The notes under the pieces were generated by a model. The model ran no database searches and had not been told where the DNA came from. It saw only the letters and a list, made by a program, of their open reading frames with translations. Position numbers and translations under genes: made by a program. Shown here piece by piece: positions 37,276-46,527 of a stretch of DNA of 64,000 bases (position 1 is its first letter; each line of letters begins with the position of its first letter). The DNA comes from Saccharicrinis sp963665705 (GTDB lineage: Bacteria > Bacteroidota > Bacteroidia > Bacteroidales > Marinilabiliaceae): the NCBI GenBank assembly GCA_963665705.1, contig OY762448.1:1736001-1800000 (forward strand), written 5' to 3'.

Positions 37276-37513
37276 TTTAGTTAAAATGGATTAGTCTAAC
37301 CAGAGGAATGTCCTTTTTATTCGATAATGTATATTTTAATAGGTTCTCATGATTAGGTTTCACCAATTGGCATTGCCCCAAAAAGAACGAAAAAAGTCTA
37401 GTTCAATTCATCCTTCATCCCACTTCCTTGATGAACTTTTCCTGTCACACAAGCCAAATTCACCCGCATTCATCTGCGTTACGCCACCTCCGGCCCGGGC
37501 CAATTGAACTGGC

Positions 37514-37658
37514 CACCACACTTTACACCATATTTCAAAGGGAGCATTTTTATTTATTAGAACTAATTTTACTCTTAAGAACGGTTCTCTCCGGGATTAG
37601 CTAGTGAGCGAATTTGTCTTACCAGACGTGTCTTCTTTTTTATAAAAGATTATTGCTA
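37514..37658 (+). repeat. Dispersed repeat tail block, copy 1
   Basis: Contains cactttacaccatatttcaa, actaattttactcttaagaa and aatttgtcttaccagac followed by ttataaaagattattgct. The first parts recur at 38557-38676 and the last at 38272-38316, showing recombination between copies. Confidence 0.7.
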
Positions 37659-37821
37659 ATGCCAATTAAAGGTTGAAAGTAACTATTTATTAGGCTGAAA
37701 GCCGAAAATATCAAATCAAGGTGCATCACCCACTTGCATCCGAAAAGATGTAAATAATATGTATTTATCTATTAACCACAGAGTGGTTACATGTTTATAG
37801 AAATAGGGTATGGACATAAAT

Positions 37822-37933
37822 CGACTCCAGCGGAGTCGAACCCCTATTAGAATATTTTTTTATATGTGACTCCGCTGGAGTCAATTAATCTATTATTGGA
37901 CTATTCTATAAATATGTGATACCTCTGGCATCA
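37822..37933. repeat. REP-like palindrome array (three units)
   Basis: Three 17-bp palindromes, cgactccagcggagtcg (37822), tgactccgctggagtca (37867) and tgatacctctggcatca (37917), are spaced 45 and 50 bases apart. They share a ga(c/t)(t/a)CC-nnn-GG symmetry but not exact sequence, as in REP/BIME-type elements moved by REP-associated transposases. No such transposase is in the window. Confidence 0.65.
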
Positions 37934-38110
37934 TTTTAACAAACTTCAATCGGATTACTTTCTCTTTTCGACCACAAGAAGACTCTGCCCCAAGTTGTGA
38001 TGTATAAAGCTTTTAGCCTTTTGCATACAACAGATCCAACTCTTGTTTCGTATTGCTAAAAAAGTTCTCTTAAGGTAATTCTCCAATTTATTGAAGAGGG
38101 GCAAGAAATA

Positions 38111-38263
38111 TTGTCTGCAAATAGAAATAGGTCTTGGGAAAAATAAAACCACCTCCCACTTCGTACCTCAGTGTACTCCTTGGTAAGGAGGAGAGTTGAT
38201 TTACATGATGGTTATTAAATTGAAATAGATAGAGATAATTTCACTTTTAAGAATGGTTTTTTT
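38111..38263 (+). repeat. Dispersed non-coding repeat, copy 1
   Basis: Shares tgtctgcaaata, ccacctcccacttcgtacct, cagtgtactcct, gagagttgatttacatgatg and ataatttcact with the copies at 38677 and 45199. Here the central hairpin has lost three bases on its left arm. Confidence 0.8.
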
Positions 38264-38556
38264 TGTGAATGAATTTGTCTTACCAGACAGGTCTTCTTTT
38301 TTATAAAAGATTATTGCTTTGTTCGGCATAGTTCAAGTAAACTTGACTCTGCACTCTCTTATCGCAATAATTATCATTGCCATAAAAGAAGCAAAACGTC
38401 TAGTCGAGAAGAATGCCATCGCGCTCTGTCAAATTGATATTTTTCTATCGAAGTAAAATCTTGTACCAAGATAAAGGACAAGCCCCTTCGATGAAAAATA
38501 AAATCAATTTGTCATTCACATCCATCATTGGCCTTCTGCTTCTCGACAGGCCACCG

Positions 38557-38676
38557 CACTTTACACCATATTTCAAATGGAACATTTTTATTTATTAGAA
38601 CTAATTTTACTCTTAAGAAATGTTCTTTCCTGCATTAGCTGGTGAGGCATAAAACAAAGTTCTGAAGTCGGGAAAA
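38557..38676 (+). repeat. Dispersed repeat tail block, copy 2
   Basis: Begins cgcactttacaccatatttc and continues to gtcgggaaaa, where the next full repeat copy begins without a gap, so tail and head of the element are adjacent. Confidence 0.7.
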
Positions 38677-38884
38677 GCGATGTTGTCTGCAAATAGGTCT
38701 TGGGAAAAAGGAAAATAAAACCACCTCCCACTTCGTACCTCAGTGTACTCCTCCTTGGTAAGGAGGAGAGTTGATTTACATGATGGTTATTAAATTGAAA
38801 TAGATAGAGATAATTTCACTCTTAAGAAATGTTCTTCCCTGCATTAGCTGTTGAGCCATAAAACAAGGTTCTGTAGTCGGGAAA
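38677..38884 (+). repeat. Dispersed non-coding repeat, copy 2
   Basis: Full unit from gcgatgttgtctgc to gtcgggaaaa. Contains a 9-bp stem ctcctcctt / aaggaggag with loop ggt at 38748-38768, whose right arm equals a Shine-Dalgarno sequence. Nearly identical to the copy at 45199. Confidence 0.85.
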
Positions 38885-39041
38885 ATTCCAACAACAACTA
38901 AAAGTAAGTAACCATTATTGGGGATGAAAATTGACTATTTGAAAGATAAAGTACATTATTCAGGCTTACTATTTCATTTGTGCTTATAATCAATCCCTAT
39001 TAATAGGTAATTAATTACTTTAAATATCCTAATACATAGCG

Positions 39042-39073
39042 ATTGCCTTCCAGATAAGCCTTCTGTAGATTTG
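39042..39073 (+). promoter_or_regulatory. Promoter of the Xus-like iron operon
   Basis: TTG at 39043-39045, 20 bases, then tagatttg (exact TAnnTTTG) at 39066-39073. A leader of about 100 bases precedes the esterase ATG. A 12-bp palindrome gtaattaattac at 39007-39018, just upstream of the -33 box, could bind a regulator. No classical Fur box was seen. Confidence 0.6.
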
Positions 39074-39180
39074 TAGTCAAATAAATCTCCCTATAAAATC
39101 TATCAATTCTCTGTTAAAAAAATCACAAAAAGAAACCAACGAAGTTAAGTGCTATTTTAATTAATAATAGAAATTCAGAA

Positions 39181-40269
39181 ATGGTAGGATACAGTAATAT
39201 TACATATTTTTTTAAGTATAGTATCAAATATGCATTTGTATTTGTCCTATATATACTATTTGTATGTAACCAAACAGCTATTGGGCAGGATATTGTAGTT
39301 GGTAAAAAGGCACTTATTCAATCTGAAATTTTAAATGAGAAAAGGGAAATATGGATTCACATCCCACAAAGTTATTACAATACAGGTATTCAACCTGCAA
39401 CATATCCTGTGTTGTATTTATTGGATGGTGACTGGCAGTTTCAGTATTTAGTAGCAGCTCAGGAAGCTTTAAGTGGTGGAATGTATAATTATATGCCTGA
39501 AATGATTATTGTTGGCATTGCTAATACCGACCGATCAAGAGATTTAACGCCTACCAATGGTTTTGTAATTCATAGTGGAGAAAAAATACACACTACAAGC
39601 GGAGGGGCTGATCGTTTTTGGGCATTTATTGATCAGGAGCTGAAACCATATATCCAAAATAATTATAGAACAAATGATTACAACCTGTTAACAGGACATT
39701 CGTTTGGAGGACTTTTTACAATATATTCCATGTTGACACACCCTAAGTCCTTTAATGCCTATATAGCTATCGATCCAAGTATTTGGTGGGACAATAAGTA
39801 TACGTTCAACCTGGCAAAAGAAAGCTGGAATAAGCTCGAATTAAATGGTACGGTCTTGTATCTGGCTATGGCTAATTCTGATCCTACTGAAAAAGATAAA
39901 CTAGGTCATTCGGAAACAATTAAAGACTTTAGTGAGGATTTTTTATCGGCTAAAAATAACAATGGATTAAGATCAAAATGGGAATTTTTTGCTAGTGAAG
40001 ATCATGGTACCATCTCTTTGCCTGCCATTTATAGTGGTTTAAAATACATATTTAAAGGTTACTGTGTACCGGTTAAAAAAATTGTAAACCAACCCAATAT
40101 AATTCAATCACATTTTCAGCAGGTTTCTGATAGTATAGGCTTTACTATGCATCCTACCGAATTATGGTTAAATCAGATTATAAGCTACTGTAAAAAAGTA
40201 AAAAAAGAAGAGGCTGTTTGTGAGCTAGAGCTATACAAAGCAAAGCTTTATCCATCAAAAGTTAAATAA
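39181..40269 (+). CDS. Secreted esterase, Fes/IroE-like (PF00756 fold)
   Basis: A 362-residue alpha/beta-hydrolase with an N-terminal signal peptide (hydrophobic YAFVFVLYILFV, cleavage near AIGQ). YPVLYLLDGDWQFQY opens the esterase domain; the nucleophile is in TGHSFGGLFT (about residue 175), the acid is probably in AIDPSIWWDN and the histidine in SEDHGTISLP. This layout matches esterases of enterobactin/salmochelin (Fes, IroE) as well as general esterase D-like proteins. It is the first gene of an operon with a PepSY protein, TonB receptor and surface lipoprotein, so a periplasmic siderophore hydrolase is the likeliest role. The substrate is inferred from context. Confidence 0.82.
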   Translation: MVGYSNITYFFKYSIKYAFVFVLYILFVCNQTAIGQDIVVGKKALIQSEILNEKREIWIHIPQSYYNTGIQPATYPVLYLLDGDWQFQYLVAAQEALSGGMYNYMPEMIIVGIANTDRSRDLTPTNGFVIHSGEKIHTTSGGADRFWAFIDQELKPYIQNNYRTNDYNLLTGHSFGGLFTIYSMLTHPKSFNAYIAIDPSIWWDNKYTFNLAKESWNKLELNGTVLYLAMANSDPTEKDKLGHSETIKDFSEDFLSAKNNNGLRSKWEFFASEDHGTISLPAIYSGLKYIFKGYCVPVKKIVNQPNIIQSHFQQVSDSIGFTMHPTELWLNQIISYCKKVKKEEAVCELELYKAKLYPSKVK

Positions 40270-40286
40270 CAAAATAAAATATATAA

Positions 40287-41390
40287 ATGAGCAATATATG
40301 GTATAAAATACATCTGTGGCTAGGTTTAGTAACAGCGCCTATTGTACTTTTTGTATGTATTACGGGATGTCTTATTGTATTTGGAGATGAGATCATAGAT
40401 TTATCGGCAGGAGATGCACGCTATGTAAAAGAAGTAAAGGAAGAAAAAGTACCGATTGAAGATATTATTGTAAGCTTAAAAGAAAAATTTCCTGAAAGAA
40501 GAAAGCCCTTTTATGTGGTGGCTTATAAAGATTCCATGCGAAGTATCAGGTGTAATATGTACGATCCCGCTCATGGTTTGAGAATGGTTTACGTTGATCC
40601 ATACACGGGTAAGGTGTTAAAGGATGATACCACCATTAATTTCTTTTATGTTACAGCTCACCTTCATCAATCATTGATGTTGCATAAAACCGGACAATGG
40701 ATTATTGATATTTCAGTACTTATCTTTTTAGTATTGTTAATTACAGGATTGATTCTTTGGTGGCCCAAGTCAATGAAGAAAAAGCATTTGAAAGGAGCTT
40801 TTAAAATAAAATGGACTGCAACCTGGAAACGATTGAATCATGATTTGCATATTGTGATGGGGTTTTATGCATCAGGACTATTGCTTTTATTATGCATAAC
40901 AGGATTAATCATTGCATTTAAGCCAGTATCTGCATTAACTCAAAAAACATTTGGTGGAGATCCAACGCATGCCTGGGAAAAGACTTTACCAGTAATGGAC
41001 TCATCTGCTGTTTCAGTTCCACTTAATACAGCATTGGAAGCTACGTTTAATCGATATCCTGATAAAAATGAAGTACAAGTGTATACTTATTTATTAGATA
41101 AATATGGGTACTACAATATGATCGCTTCTGATCAAACGGGTTTAAAGAGTCGCTATTCACCAAAGTACAGTATTTACGACAGATATACTGGTGATATCAT
41201 TGAAATGCCTGAAGTAGCTATCAAAACTGAAAATATTGAAAATATGTATTGGTCGTTGCATTTGGGTACATATTGGGGTATTTGGGGAAAGATAATCACT
41301 TTTTTAGGTGGCCTTGTAGGTAGTATTTTACCTGTTACCGGATTTTATATGTGGTGGATCAGAACTCGTAAACGAAAGATTGAATTATAA
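40287..41390 (+). CDS. PepSY-associated inner-membrane protein (XusC-like)
   Basis: A 367-residue protein of the PepSY_TM family, found with iron and siderophore uptake genes and thought to handle or reduce iron-siderophore at the inner membrane. Four membrane helices are visible: 10-35, 142-168, 190-215 and 335-360. Periplasmic PepSY-like parts lie between (for example YVDPYTGKVL around residue 110), and histidines close to helices (HLHQSLMLHKTG, HDLHIVMG, SLHLGTYWG) could bind heme or iron. It starts 17 bases after the esterase gene. In Bacteroides the homologous position is XusC. Confidence 0.85.
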   Translation: MSNIWYKIHLWLGLVTAPIVLFVCITGCLIVFGDEIIDLSAGDARYVKEVKEEKVPIEDIIVSLKEKFPERRKPFYVVAYKDSMRSIRCNMYDPAHGLRMVYVDPYTGKVLKDDTTINFFYVTAHLHQSLMLHKTGQWIIDISVLIFLVLLITGLILWWPKSMKKKHLKGAFKIKWTATWKRLNHDLHIVMGFYASGLLLLLCITGLIIAFKPVSALTQKTFGGDPTHAWEKTLPVMDSSAVSVPLNTALEATFNRYPDKNEVQVYTYLLDKYGYYNMIASDQTGLKSRYSPKYSIYDRYTGDIIEMPEVAIKTENIENMYWSLHLGTYWGIWGKIITFLGGLVGSILPVTGFYMWWIRTRKRKIEL

Positions 41391-41451
41391 GTTAAACCCG
41401 GATTATGTATTAGGGGATCAACATATATGTAAATAGACAAACAAAACATTT

Positions 41452-43833
41452 ATGAATCGTTATTCAGTATATAAATTAAATAAGAATTGCCTAAGAGTTA
41501 AGTTGTTACTTGTGCTGTTTGTTTTCTCTGTTTCTATTGCAGTGGGGCAAAATATAAGTGTAGAAGGTACAGTAGTGGATAATGACGGTGCACCTGTTGT
41601 AAATGCAGTGGTATATCAAAAATCAACGAGTAATGCAGTGAGTACTGATGATAATGGGTATTATCAGTTGAAGCTGAATTCAGGTCCCAAAACAATTATT
41701 TGCACTATTGTGGGATATCTTAAAAAGGAAGTGAATTTGAATGAGCAGACTGGTAATCAAATTAATATTGCTTTAGATCCGGATCCTGCATTTGCACTTA
41801 ATGATGTAACTATTCTGGGTAAGTCAAATGTACGTGTTGTTGAGGAATCGGGATTTAATGTTGTTGCGCTGGATGCCAAACCCTTTCATAACGCAACTGT
41901 GGATATGTCGCAAATATTAGGGAAAGCTTCTGGTGTAAAGATTCAGCAGGAGGGAGGTTTGGGTTCACGAACTAATGTTACCATCAATGGCTTAAGTGGA
42001 AGACATGTACGTTTTTTTATTGATGGAATGCCAATGGATGCCATGAGTTCTGCTTTTCAGCTGAATAACTTACCTGTAAATATGGCCGATAGAATAGAGG
42101 TTTATAAAGGTGTTGTGCCAGTTAATTTTGGATCAGATGCCCTAGGCGGTGCTGTTAATATTGTAACCAAAAGAACACCTGGCCGATATCTTGACTTTTC
42201 ATATTCCTATGGATCGTTCAATACCCACAAAACATTTTTGAATACAGGAATTACAAATAAAAAAGGATTTACAGTACAGATTAGTGCTTATCAAAACTAT
42301 TCTGATAATGACTATTATGTAGATGCTACAATTAAAGATTTTGAAACCAATTTATATTCAAAAGAAACACAAAGAGTAAGACGGTTTCATGATGTATACC
42401 ACAATGAAACCGTGATTGCAAAATTAGGACTGGTTAATAAATCATTTGCCGATCAGTTGTTGGTGGGTATAACGCTGGGTAAGGAGTATGATGAGATTCA
42501 GCACCCTGCTTATTTAAATCTTGCCTTTGGTGAAAAATACCAAACATCAAATACGATTATGCCATCTTTTTTATACAAAAAGAAGAATCTTTTTACCAAA
42601 GATTTAAACGTGAGTCTGGCTGCTAATTTTAATTTAGGAGGTGGACATAACTATGATCTATCTGATAGAGAATATAACTGGTTAGGAGAGTGGGTAACAT
42701 CAAATTCATTGGGAGAAATATCTTACTCTAATTATGAATACAAAAACAATAATGGTACTATCAATGCCAATATTAATTATGCAATAAACAGTAAAAACAG
42801 AGTAACCATTAATAATGTAACTAACTTTTTTTCTCGTCAGGGAGACGAAAAAGTACAGGTAGATGATTATATCAATGATAAACCAAGAGTAAATAACAGA
42901 AATATATTAGGAGCTAGTCTGAATAGCGAATTCGGTAAAAATTTTAGTACCTCCGTTTTTGGTAAGATGTATTCATATCATGCCTCTGCGTATTTAAATC
43001 TCTCGAACCAAAATGGGATCGATAATTTCCAAACGGTTACTAAAGGAGAAACTAAGTATGGTTACGGATTAACTACTACTTACTTTTTAAATGATGATTT
43101 GCAATTAAAGGCAAATTATGAGCGTACGTGTCGATTGCCTGTAAGTGCAGAGTTATTTGGCGAAGTTTTTGGATTTTATATTGCCAATTTTGACTTAAAA
43201 CCAGAAACAAGTCAGAATATGAACCTGGGATTTAACTATAACCTGGTGCTTAATAAGGTGCATGTGATTACTACTGATGTAAATGCTTTTTATCGCAGAA
43301 CTACAGATTATATTAAGCTGAATATTGATTATTCGCAAGGAGAAGGATCTTATGAAAATACTGAGATGGTAAAGGCTCCGGGAGTGGATGGTGAGATTCG
43401 TTATTCATATAAAGATCGATTTACCTTAGGAGGGAGTTTATCCTACTTAAAACCTAAAAATTATACCAAGGGTACTACTTATTATAAATCTGTTTTACCT
43501 AATCAGCCCAACTTTTTTGGTAATGCTGATGTTACCTATTTTTTAAATGATTTATGGTTACCGCAAAGTCGATTAAGTCTGAATTATAATTTACAGTTTA
43601 TCGATGAATTTTTATACGATTATGATGTTTACCAGGCTTCGAACAGAGCTTCGGTTCCAACACAATTAAACCATGGATTTAGTGCTATTTATTCATGGAA
43701 AAAAGGAAAGTACAATGTGTCGGTTGATTGTAAAAATATCTTCGACGCTAAACTATACGATAACTACAGTTTACAAAAGCCCGGGCGCAGCTTTGCTGTG
43801 AAATTCAGGTACTATATCAATAAAACAAATTAA
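41452..43833 (+). CDS. TonB-dependent siderophore receptor (XusA-like)
   Basis: A 793-residue outer-membrane receptor. Signal peptide to about residue 32 (ending AVGQ), then a carboxypeptidase-like regulatory domain (ISVEGTVVDNDGAPVVNAVVYQ, to about 115), a plug with VNINGLSGRHVRFFIDGMP-type and RIEVYKGVVPVNFGSDALGGAVNIVTKR motifs (to about 245), and a beta-barrel that ends in an aromatic strand (FAVKFRYYINKTN). Energised by TonB for import of iron-siderophore. No sigma/anti-sigma signalling domain is present. The lipoprotein gene starts 12 bases later. Confidence 0.93.
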   Translation: MNRYSVYKLNKNCLRVKLLLVLFVFSVSIAVGQNISVEGTVVDNDGAPVVNAVVYQKSTSNAVSTDDNGYYQLKLNSGPKTIICTIVGYLKKEVNLNEQTGNQINIALDPDPAFALNDVTILGKSNVRVVEESGFNVVALDAKPFHNATVDMSQILGKASGVKIQQEGGLGSRTNVTINGLSGRHVRFFIDGMPMDAMSSAFQLNNLPVNMADRIEVYKGVVPVNFGSDALGGAVNIVTKRTPGRYLDFSYSYGSFNTHKTFLNTGITNKKGFTVQISAYQNYSDNDYYVDATIKDFETNLYSKETQRVRRFHDVYHNETVIAKLGLVNKSFADQLLVGITLGKEYDEIQHPAYLNLAFGEKYQTSNTIMPSFLYKKKNLFTKDLNVSLAANFNLGGGHNYDLSDREYNWLGEWVTSNSLGEISYSNYEYKNNNGTINANINYAINSKNRVTINNVTNFFSRQGDEKVQVDDYINDKPRVNNRNILGASLNSEFGKNFSTSVFGKMYSYHASAYLNLSNQNGIDNFQTVTKGETKYGYGLTTTYFLNDDLQLKANYERTCRLPVSAELFGEVFGFYIANFDLKPETSQNMNLGFNYNLVLNKVHVITTDVNAFYRRTTDYIKLNIDYSQGEGSYENTEMVKAPGVDGEIRYSYKDRFTLGGSLSYLKPKNYTKGTTYYKSVLPNQPNFFGNADVTYFLNDLWLPQSRLSLNYNLQFIDEFLYDYDVYQASNRASVPTQLNHGFSAIYSWKKGKYNVSVDCKNIFDAKLYDNYSLQKPGRSFAVKFRYYINKTN

Positions 43834-43845
43834 AATATATACAAT

Positions 43846-45114
43846 ATGAAGTTGAATAAATTATATTACAGCATGATGGTTGCATTAGCCATCCTGGTAT
43901 TAGCCTCTTGTTCCGATGATGAGGATGATAATGAAGCGGGAGAATCTGCAACAAGCCAATACATAGTTGCGGCTTCTTCGGGCGAGAATGATTATTTGGT
44001 AACAGGCGAAGATTTAGCTACAGAAATTACTTACGATGCTACTGCTTCAACAGCTTTACAATCTCCGGGCGACAGAACATGGACTTTTTACGGAGATGAT
44101 GTGGTTTACGGATTCTTATATAATCAAACAGATGCGGGTGCTACTGCTTCTTATATTTTGGAGAGTGATGGTACTTTAACAAAAAGAAATGAGTTGGCAT
44201 TGGATGTTTCAGTTCATACCAGAGGTGAGGTAAATGGTCAGCTAATACTTGCCTACTCCGACAGATGGAGAGATCCTTCAGTGGTTCAACATGGTTATTT
44301 TTATGCTGTAGATCCAGAAACAGATGCTTCGCAATTGTATACTATTGATACAGAAAACTTATTAGAAGATGGAGAAGTGGCGTATTTTACAGATGTTGCT
44401 GAGTATGAAGGCTATTTAATTGCGGGTGCACGTACGCTTAATGCAAGTAGTTTTGCATCGGATTATTATAACAATACTTACATTGTGGTATTTAACGCTG
44501 ATTATTCGGTAAAGCAAATTATTAAAGATAGCGGTAGAACAGGTTTTGTAGCCGGACAAAAATACTCTCAGGGTGAAACCGGGTTAGAAGTAGTTGAAAG
44601 TGGAGATCTTTATGTCTTTTCTTCGGGACAAACCAATTACGCGGATGCTTCAACCACCACAGTTCCTTCCGGTGTTCTTAAAATTAATCAGGGCGACTTT
44701 GAATTTGATGATGATTATTTCTTTGATGTTTCTGATGCTTCCGATGGTTACAATTTATTCAGAACTTATTACATGGGTGGTACTACCTTTGTATTAAGCA
44801 TGTATCCCGGAACAAATGAAAACGCCACTTTTGGTATTGATGCAGACAGGTTTGCAGTAGTTGATGTAGCTACTAAATCATTTAACTGGGTTAGCGATTT
44901 TCCTTCTGCTTCAGGTGTTGAGGATGATCCATTTAGTATTGGTACACCATTTATTGATGATACAAATAATCAATTAGTAGTTCCTGTTACTACATCTGAT
45001 AGTGAGCATTATTTATACAGTATAGATCCATCAGGTTATTCTGCAAGTCAACTGTCACAAGTTATTGCTGAAAGTGTAAAGGCTGTGGGTTCATTAACTT
45101 ATAATGAGGAATAG
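43846..45114 (+). CDS. Surface lipoprotein, DUF4374/XusB-like
   Basis: A 422-residue lipoprotein: lipobox LVLASC with the acylated Cys22, directly followed by SDDEDDNE, an acidic stretch of the kind that directs lipoproteins to the cell surface in Bacteroidota. The rest is beta-rich with repeated blades (for example YIVAASSGENDYLVTGEDL, VVDVATKSFNWVSDF), consistent with the beta-propeller DUF4374 proteins that act as siderophore-binding XusB. Family membership is judged from size, position after the receptor and general pattern; a search is needed to confirm. Last gene of the operon, with its own terminator. Confidence 0.8.
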   Translation: MKLNKLYYSMMVALAILVLASCSDDEDDNEAGESATSQYIVAASSGENDYLVTGEDLATEITYDATASTALQSPGDRTWTFYGDDVVYGFLYNQTDAGATASYILESDGTLTKRNELALDVSVHTRGEVNGQLILAYSDRWRDPSVVQHGYFYAVDPETDASQLYTIDTENLLEDGEVAYFTDVAEYEGYLIAGARTLNASSFASDYYNNTYIVVFNADYSVKQIIKDSGRTGFVAGQKYSQGETGLEVVESGDLYVFSSGQTNYADASTTTVPSGVLKINQGDFEFDDDYFFDVSDASDGYNLFRTYYMGGTTFVLSMYPGTNENATFGIDADRFAVVDVATKSFNWVSDFPSASGVEDDPFSIGTPFIDDTNNQLVVPVTTSDSEHYLYSIDPSGYSASQLSQVIAESVKAVGSLTYNEE

Positions 45115-45155
45115 GATAAGATTATTGATATTATATAAGGTTTAGTTAATTTATT

Positions 45156-45194
45156 AAGCTCTGTTCGTTTTGGCGAATGGGGCTTTTTGTTTTA
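45156..45194 (+). terminator. Terminator after the iron operon
   Basis: Stem aagctctgttcg / cgaatggggctt (12 bp, three of them G-U as RNA), then tttttgtttt. Confidence 0.8.
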
Positions 45195-45198
45195 ATCG

Positions 45199-45411
45199 TG
45201 TCTGCAAATAGGTCTTAGGAAAAAGAAAATTAAAACCACCTCCCACTTCGTACCTCAGTGTACTCCTCCTTGGTAAGGAGGAGAGTTGATTTACATGATG
45301 GTTATTGAATTGAAATTAACAGAAATAATTCCACTCTTAAGAAATGTTCTTCCCTGCATTAGCTGGTGAGGCATAAAACAAAGTTCTAAAGTCAGGAAAA
45401 GCGATGTTGTT
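45199..45411 (+). repeat. Dispersed non-coding repeat, copy 3
   Basis: Same unit as 38677-38884, about 90% alike over most of its length by eye, with the same ctcctcctt / aaggaggag hairpin. With copies 1-2 it flanks the iron operon on both sides in the same orientation. It fills nearly all of the gap 45115-45435. Confidence 0.85.
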
Positions 45412-45435
45412 TGAGCCAAACGGCTTGAGTGAATC

Positions 45436-46086
45436 TTAATCAATATACTTTACACGATCTTCGTAACGTTTTTTTACTGCAGGTTTTTCATCCGGATAAC
45501 CTAAAGATGCATTAATACTTACTTCATAACCTTCCGGAATATCCAAGCGTTCTAAAATATCATGATTTTCAGGTAAATTAAGAATGTGAACCAATGAACC
45601 TATAGGACAAGTTCCTAGTCCTAAAGCGTGAGCACTTAATAAAATATTCTGTAATAATATTCCACAATCCAAGGTACTACCATTATTGCTTACATCACGT
45701 GCTATAACTATTAAAGTAGGGGAGTTATGAAAAATACTAAATCCGGGTTCTTTGTAGTGAGCAGCACTTCCTTTAAATTCTTTTCCTTCAGCAAAATTTA
45801 AAAATCGTTGGTTTATTTCTTTTAAAAGCTCCTGATTTTGAACCACTCTAATTTGCCATGGTTGTTTGTTGAGTCCACTTGGGGCGTATATAGCGCATTT
45901 AAGTATGGTATCCAATTGGTCTTTGCTAACTTGCTGTTCTGTATATTTTCGAATAGCTCTTCTTGTTAGCATATTGTCGATAATGGCTTCGCGTGGCGAT
46001 ACTTCTTTAACTATATTTTGAACGGTTGATTCTTTACATGAGATAAGTGTAAATACTGTGATAATGACAAATAAAAGTCTTTTCAT
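45436..46086 (-). CDS. Nitroreductase-family lipoprotein
   Basis: A 216-residue FMN-dependent oxidoreductase from ATG 46086 (an upstream start at 46113 only lengthens the leader). The nitroreductase fold shows TRRAIRKYTEQQV with flavin-contacting arginines, YAPSGLNKQPWQIRVV, and GILLQNILLSAHALGLGTCPIGSL and EVSINASLGYPDEKP. Unusually for this cytosolic family it starts with a lipoprotein signal, LLFVIITVFTLISC, so the enzyme would be anchored in the envelope. It reduces an unknown electron acceptor and is convergent with the iron operon. Fold is certain; the substrate is not. Confidence 0.88.
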   Translation of the reverse strand: MKRLLFVIITVFTLISCKESTVQNIVKEVSPREAIIDNMLTRRAIRKYTEQQVSKDQLDTILKCAIYAPSGLNKQPWQIRVVQNQELLKEINQRFLNFAEGKEFKGSAAHYKEPGFSIFHNSPTLIVIARDVSNNGSTLDCGILLQNILLSAHALGLGTCPIGSLVHILNLPENHDILERLDIPEGYEVSINASLGYPDEKPAVKKRYEDRVKYID

Positions 46087-46113
46087 GGATGTATGTTTAT
46101 ATTGAATTTGCAA

Positions 46114-46527
46114 TTACATTTTTCAAACAGGTGCAAATTTAAATAATATATAAGGAATACAATAGAGTTTAAGGTGAAAGGGTATTATACATAAATATTC
46201 TTGCTTGACTCTTTCATTTAGTGGATTTAGTCAAATACCAATTAGTCTTCATTAGATCATCTTTCATCTTCAATAAATAACTATTAACCTATTTATTTAA
46301 ATAATTTGATGTAACAATGAAACCTATGACGATTTATGCAGTATAGTCGATAGAAAATAATAATAATCCAATAAAATAAATTAGGTTAATAACGGATTTT
46401 TATGATCGTTATTTCCAAATTAGGTGCGTTTATTATTCTAACAATAGAGTGATATGCGTAGTTAATATGACTTATTTTGGAGTTGTAGCCTATTTAAGAT
46501 GCCCATTGAAAAAATTATTATAGCATT
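46114..46527. other. Non-coding gap before the small secreted genes
   Basis: 414 bases of AT-rich DNA between divergent genes; must contain both promoters, but no clear -33/-7 pair was found. Confidence 0.6.

Larger units (their letters stand above)
37276..39041. other. Repeat-rich non-coding region upstream of the iron locus
   Basis: About 1.8 kb without any supported gene; short frames here are broken by repeats. It contains two related blocks (37514-37658; 38240-38316 with 38557-38676), two full copies of a dispersed repeat (38111, 38677), three short palindromes (37822-37933) and a GC-richer stretch near 37400-37510. Decayed genes or mobile elements are possible origins. Confidence 0.7.

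Noticed and set aside
37400..37510. Possible tRNA or RNA gene in a GC-richer patch
   Set aside because: No cloverleaf, T-loop motif or CCA end could be found; the patch resembles recurring intergenic filler.
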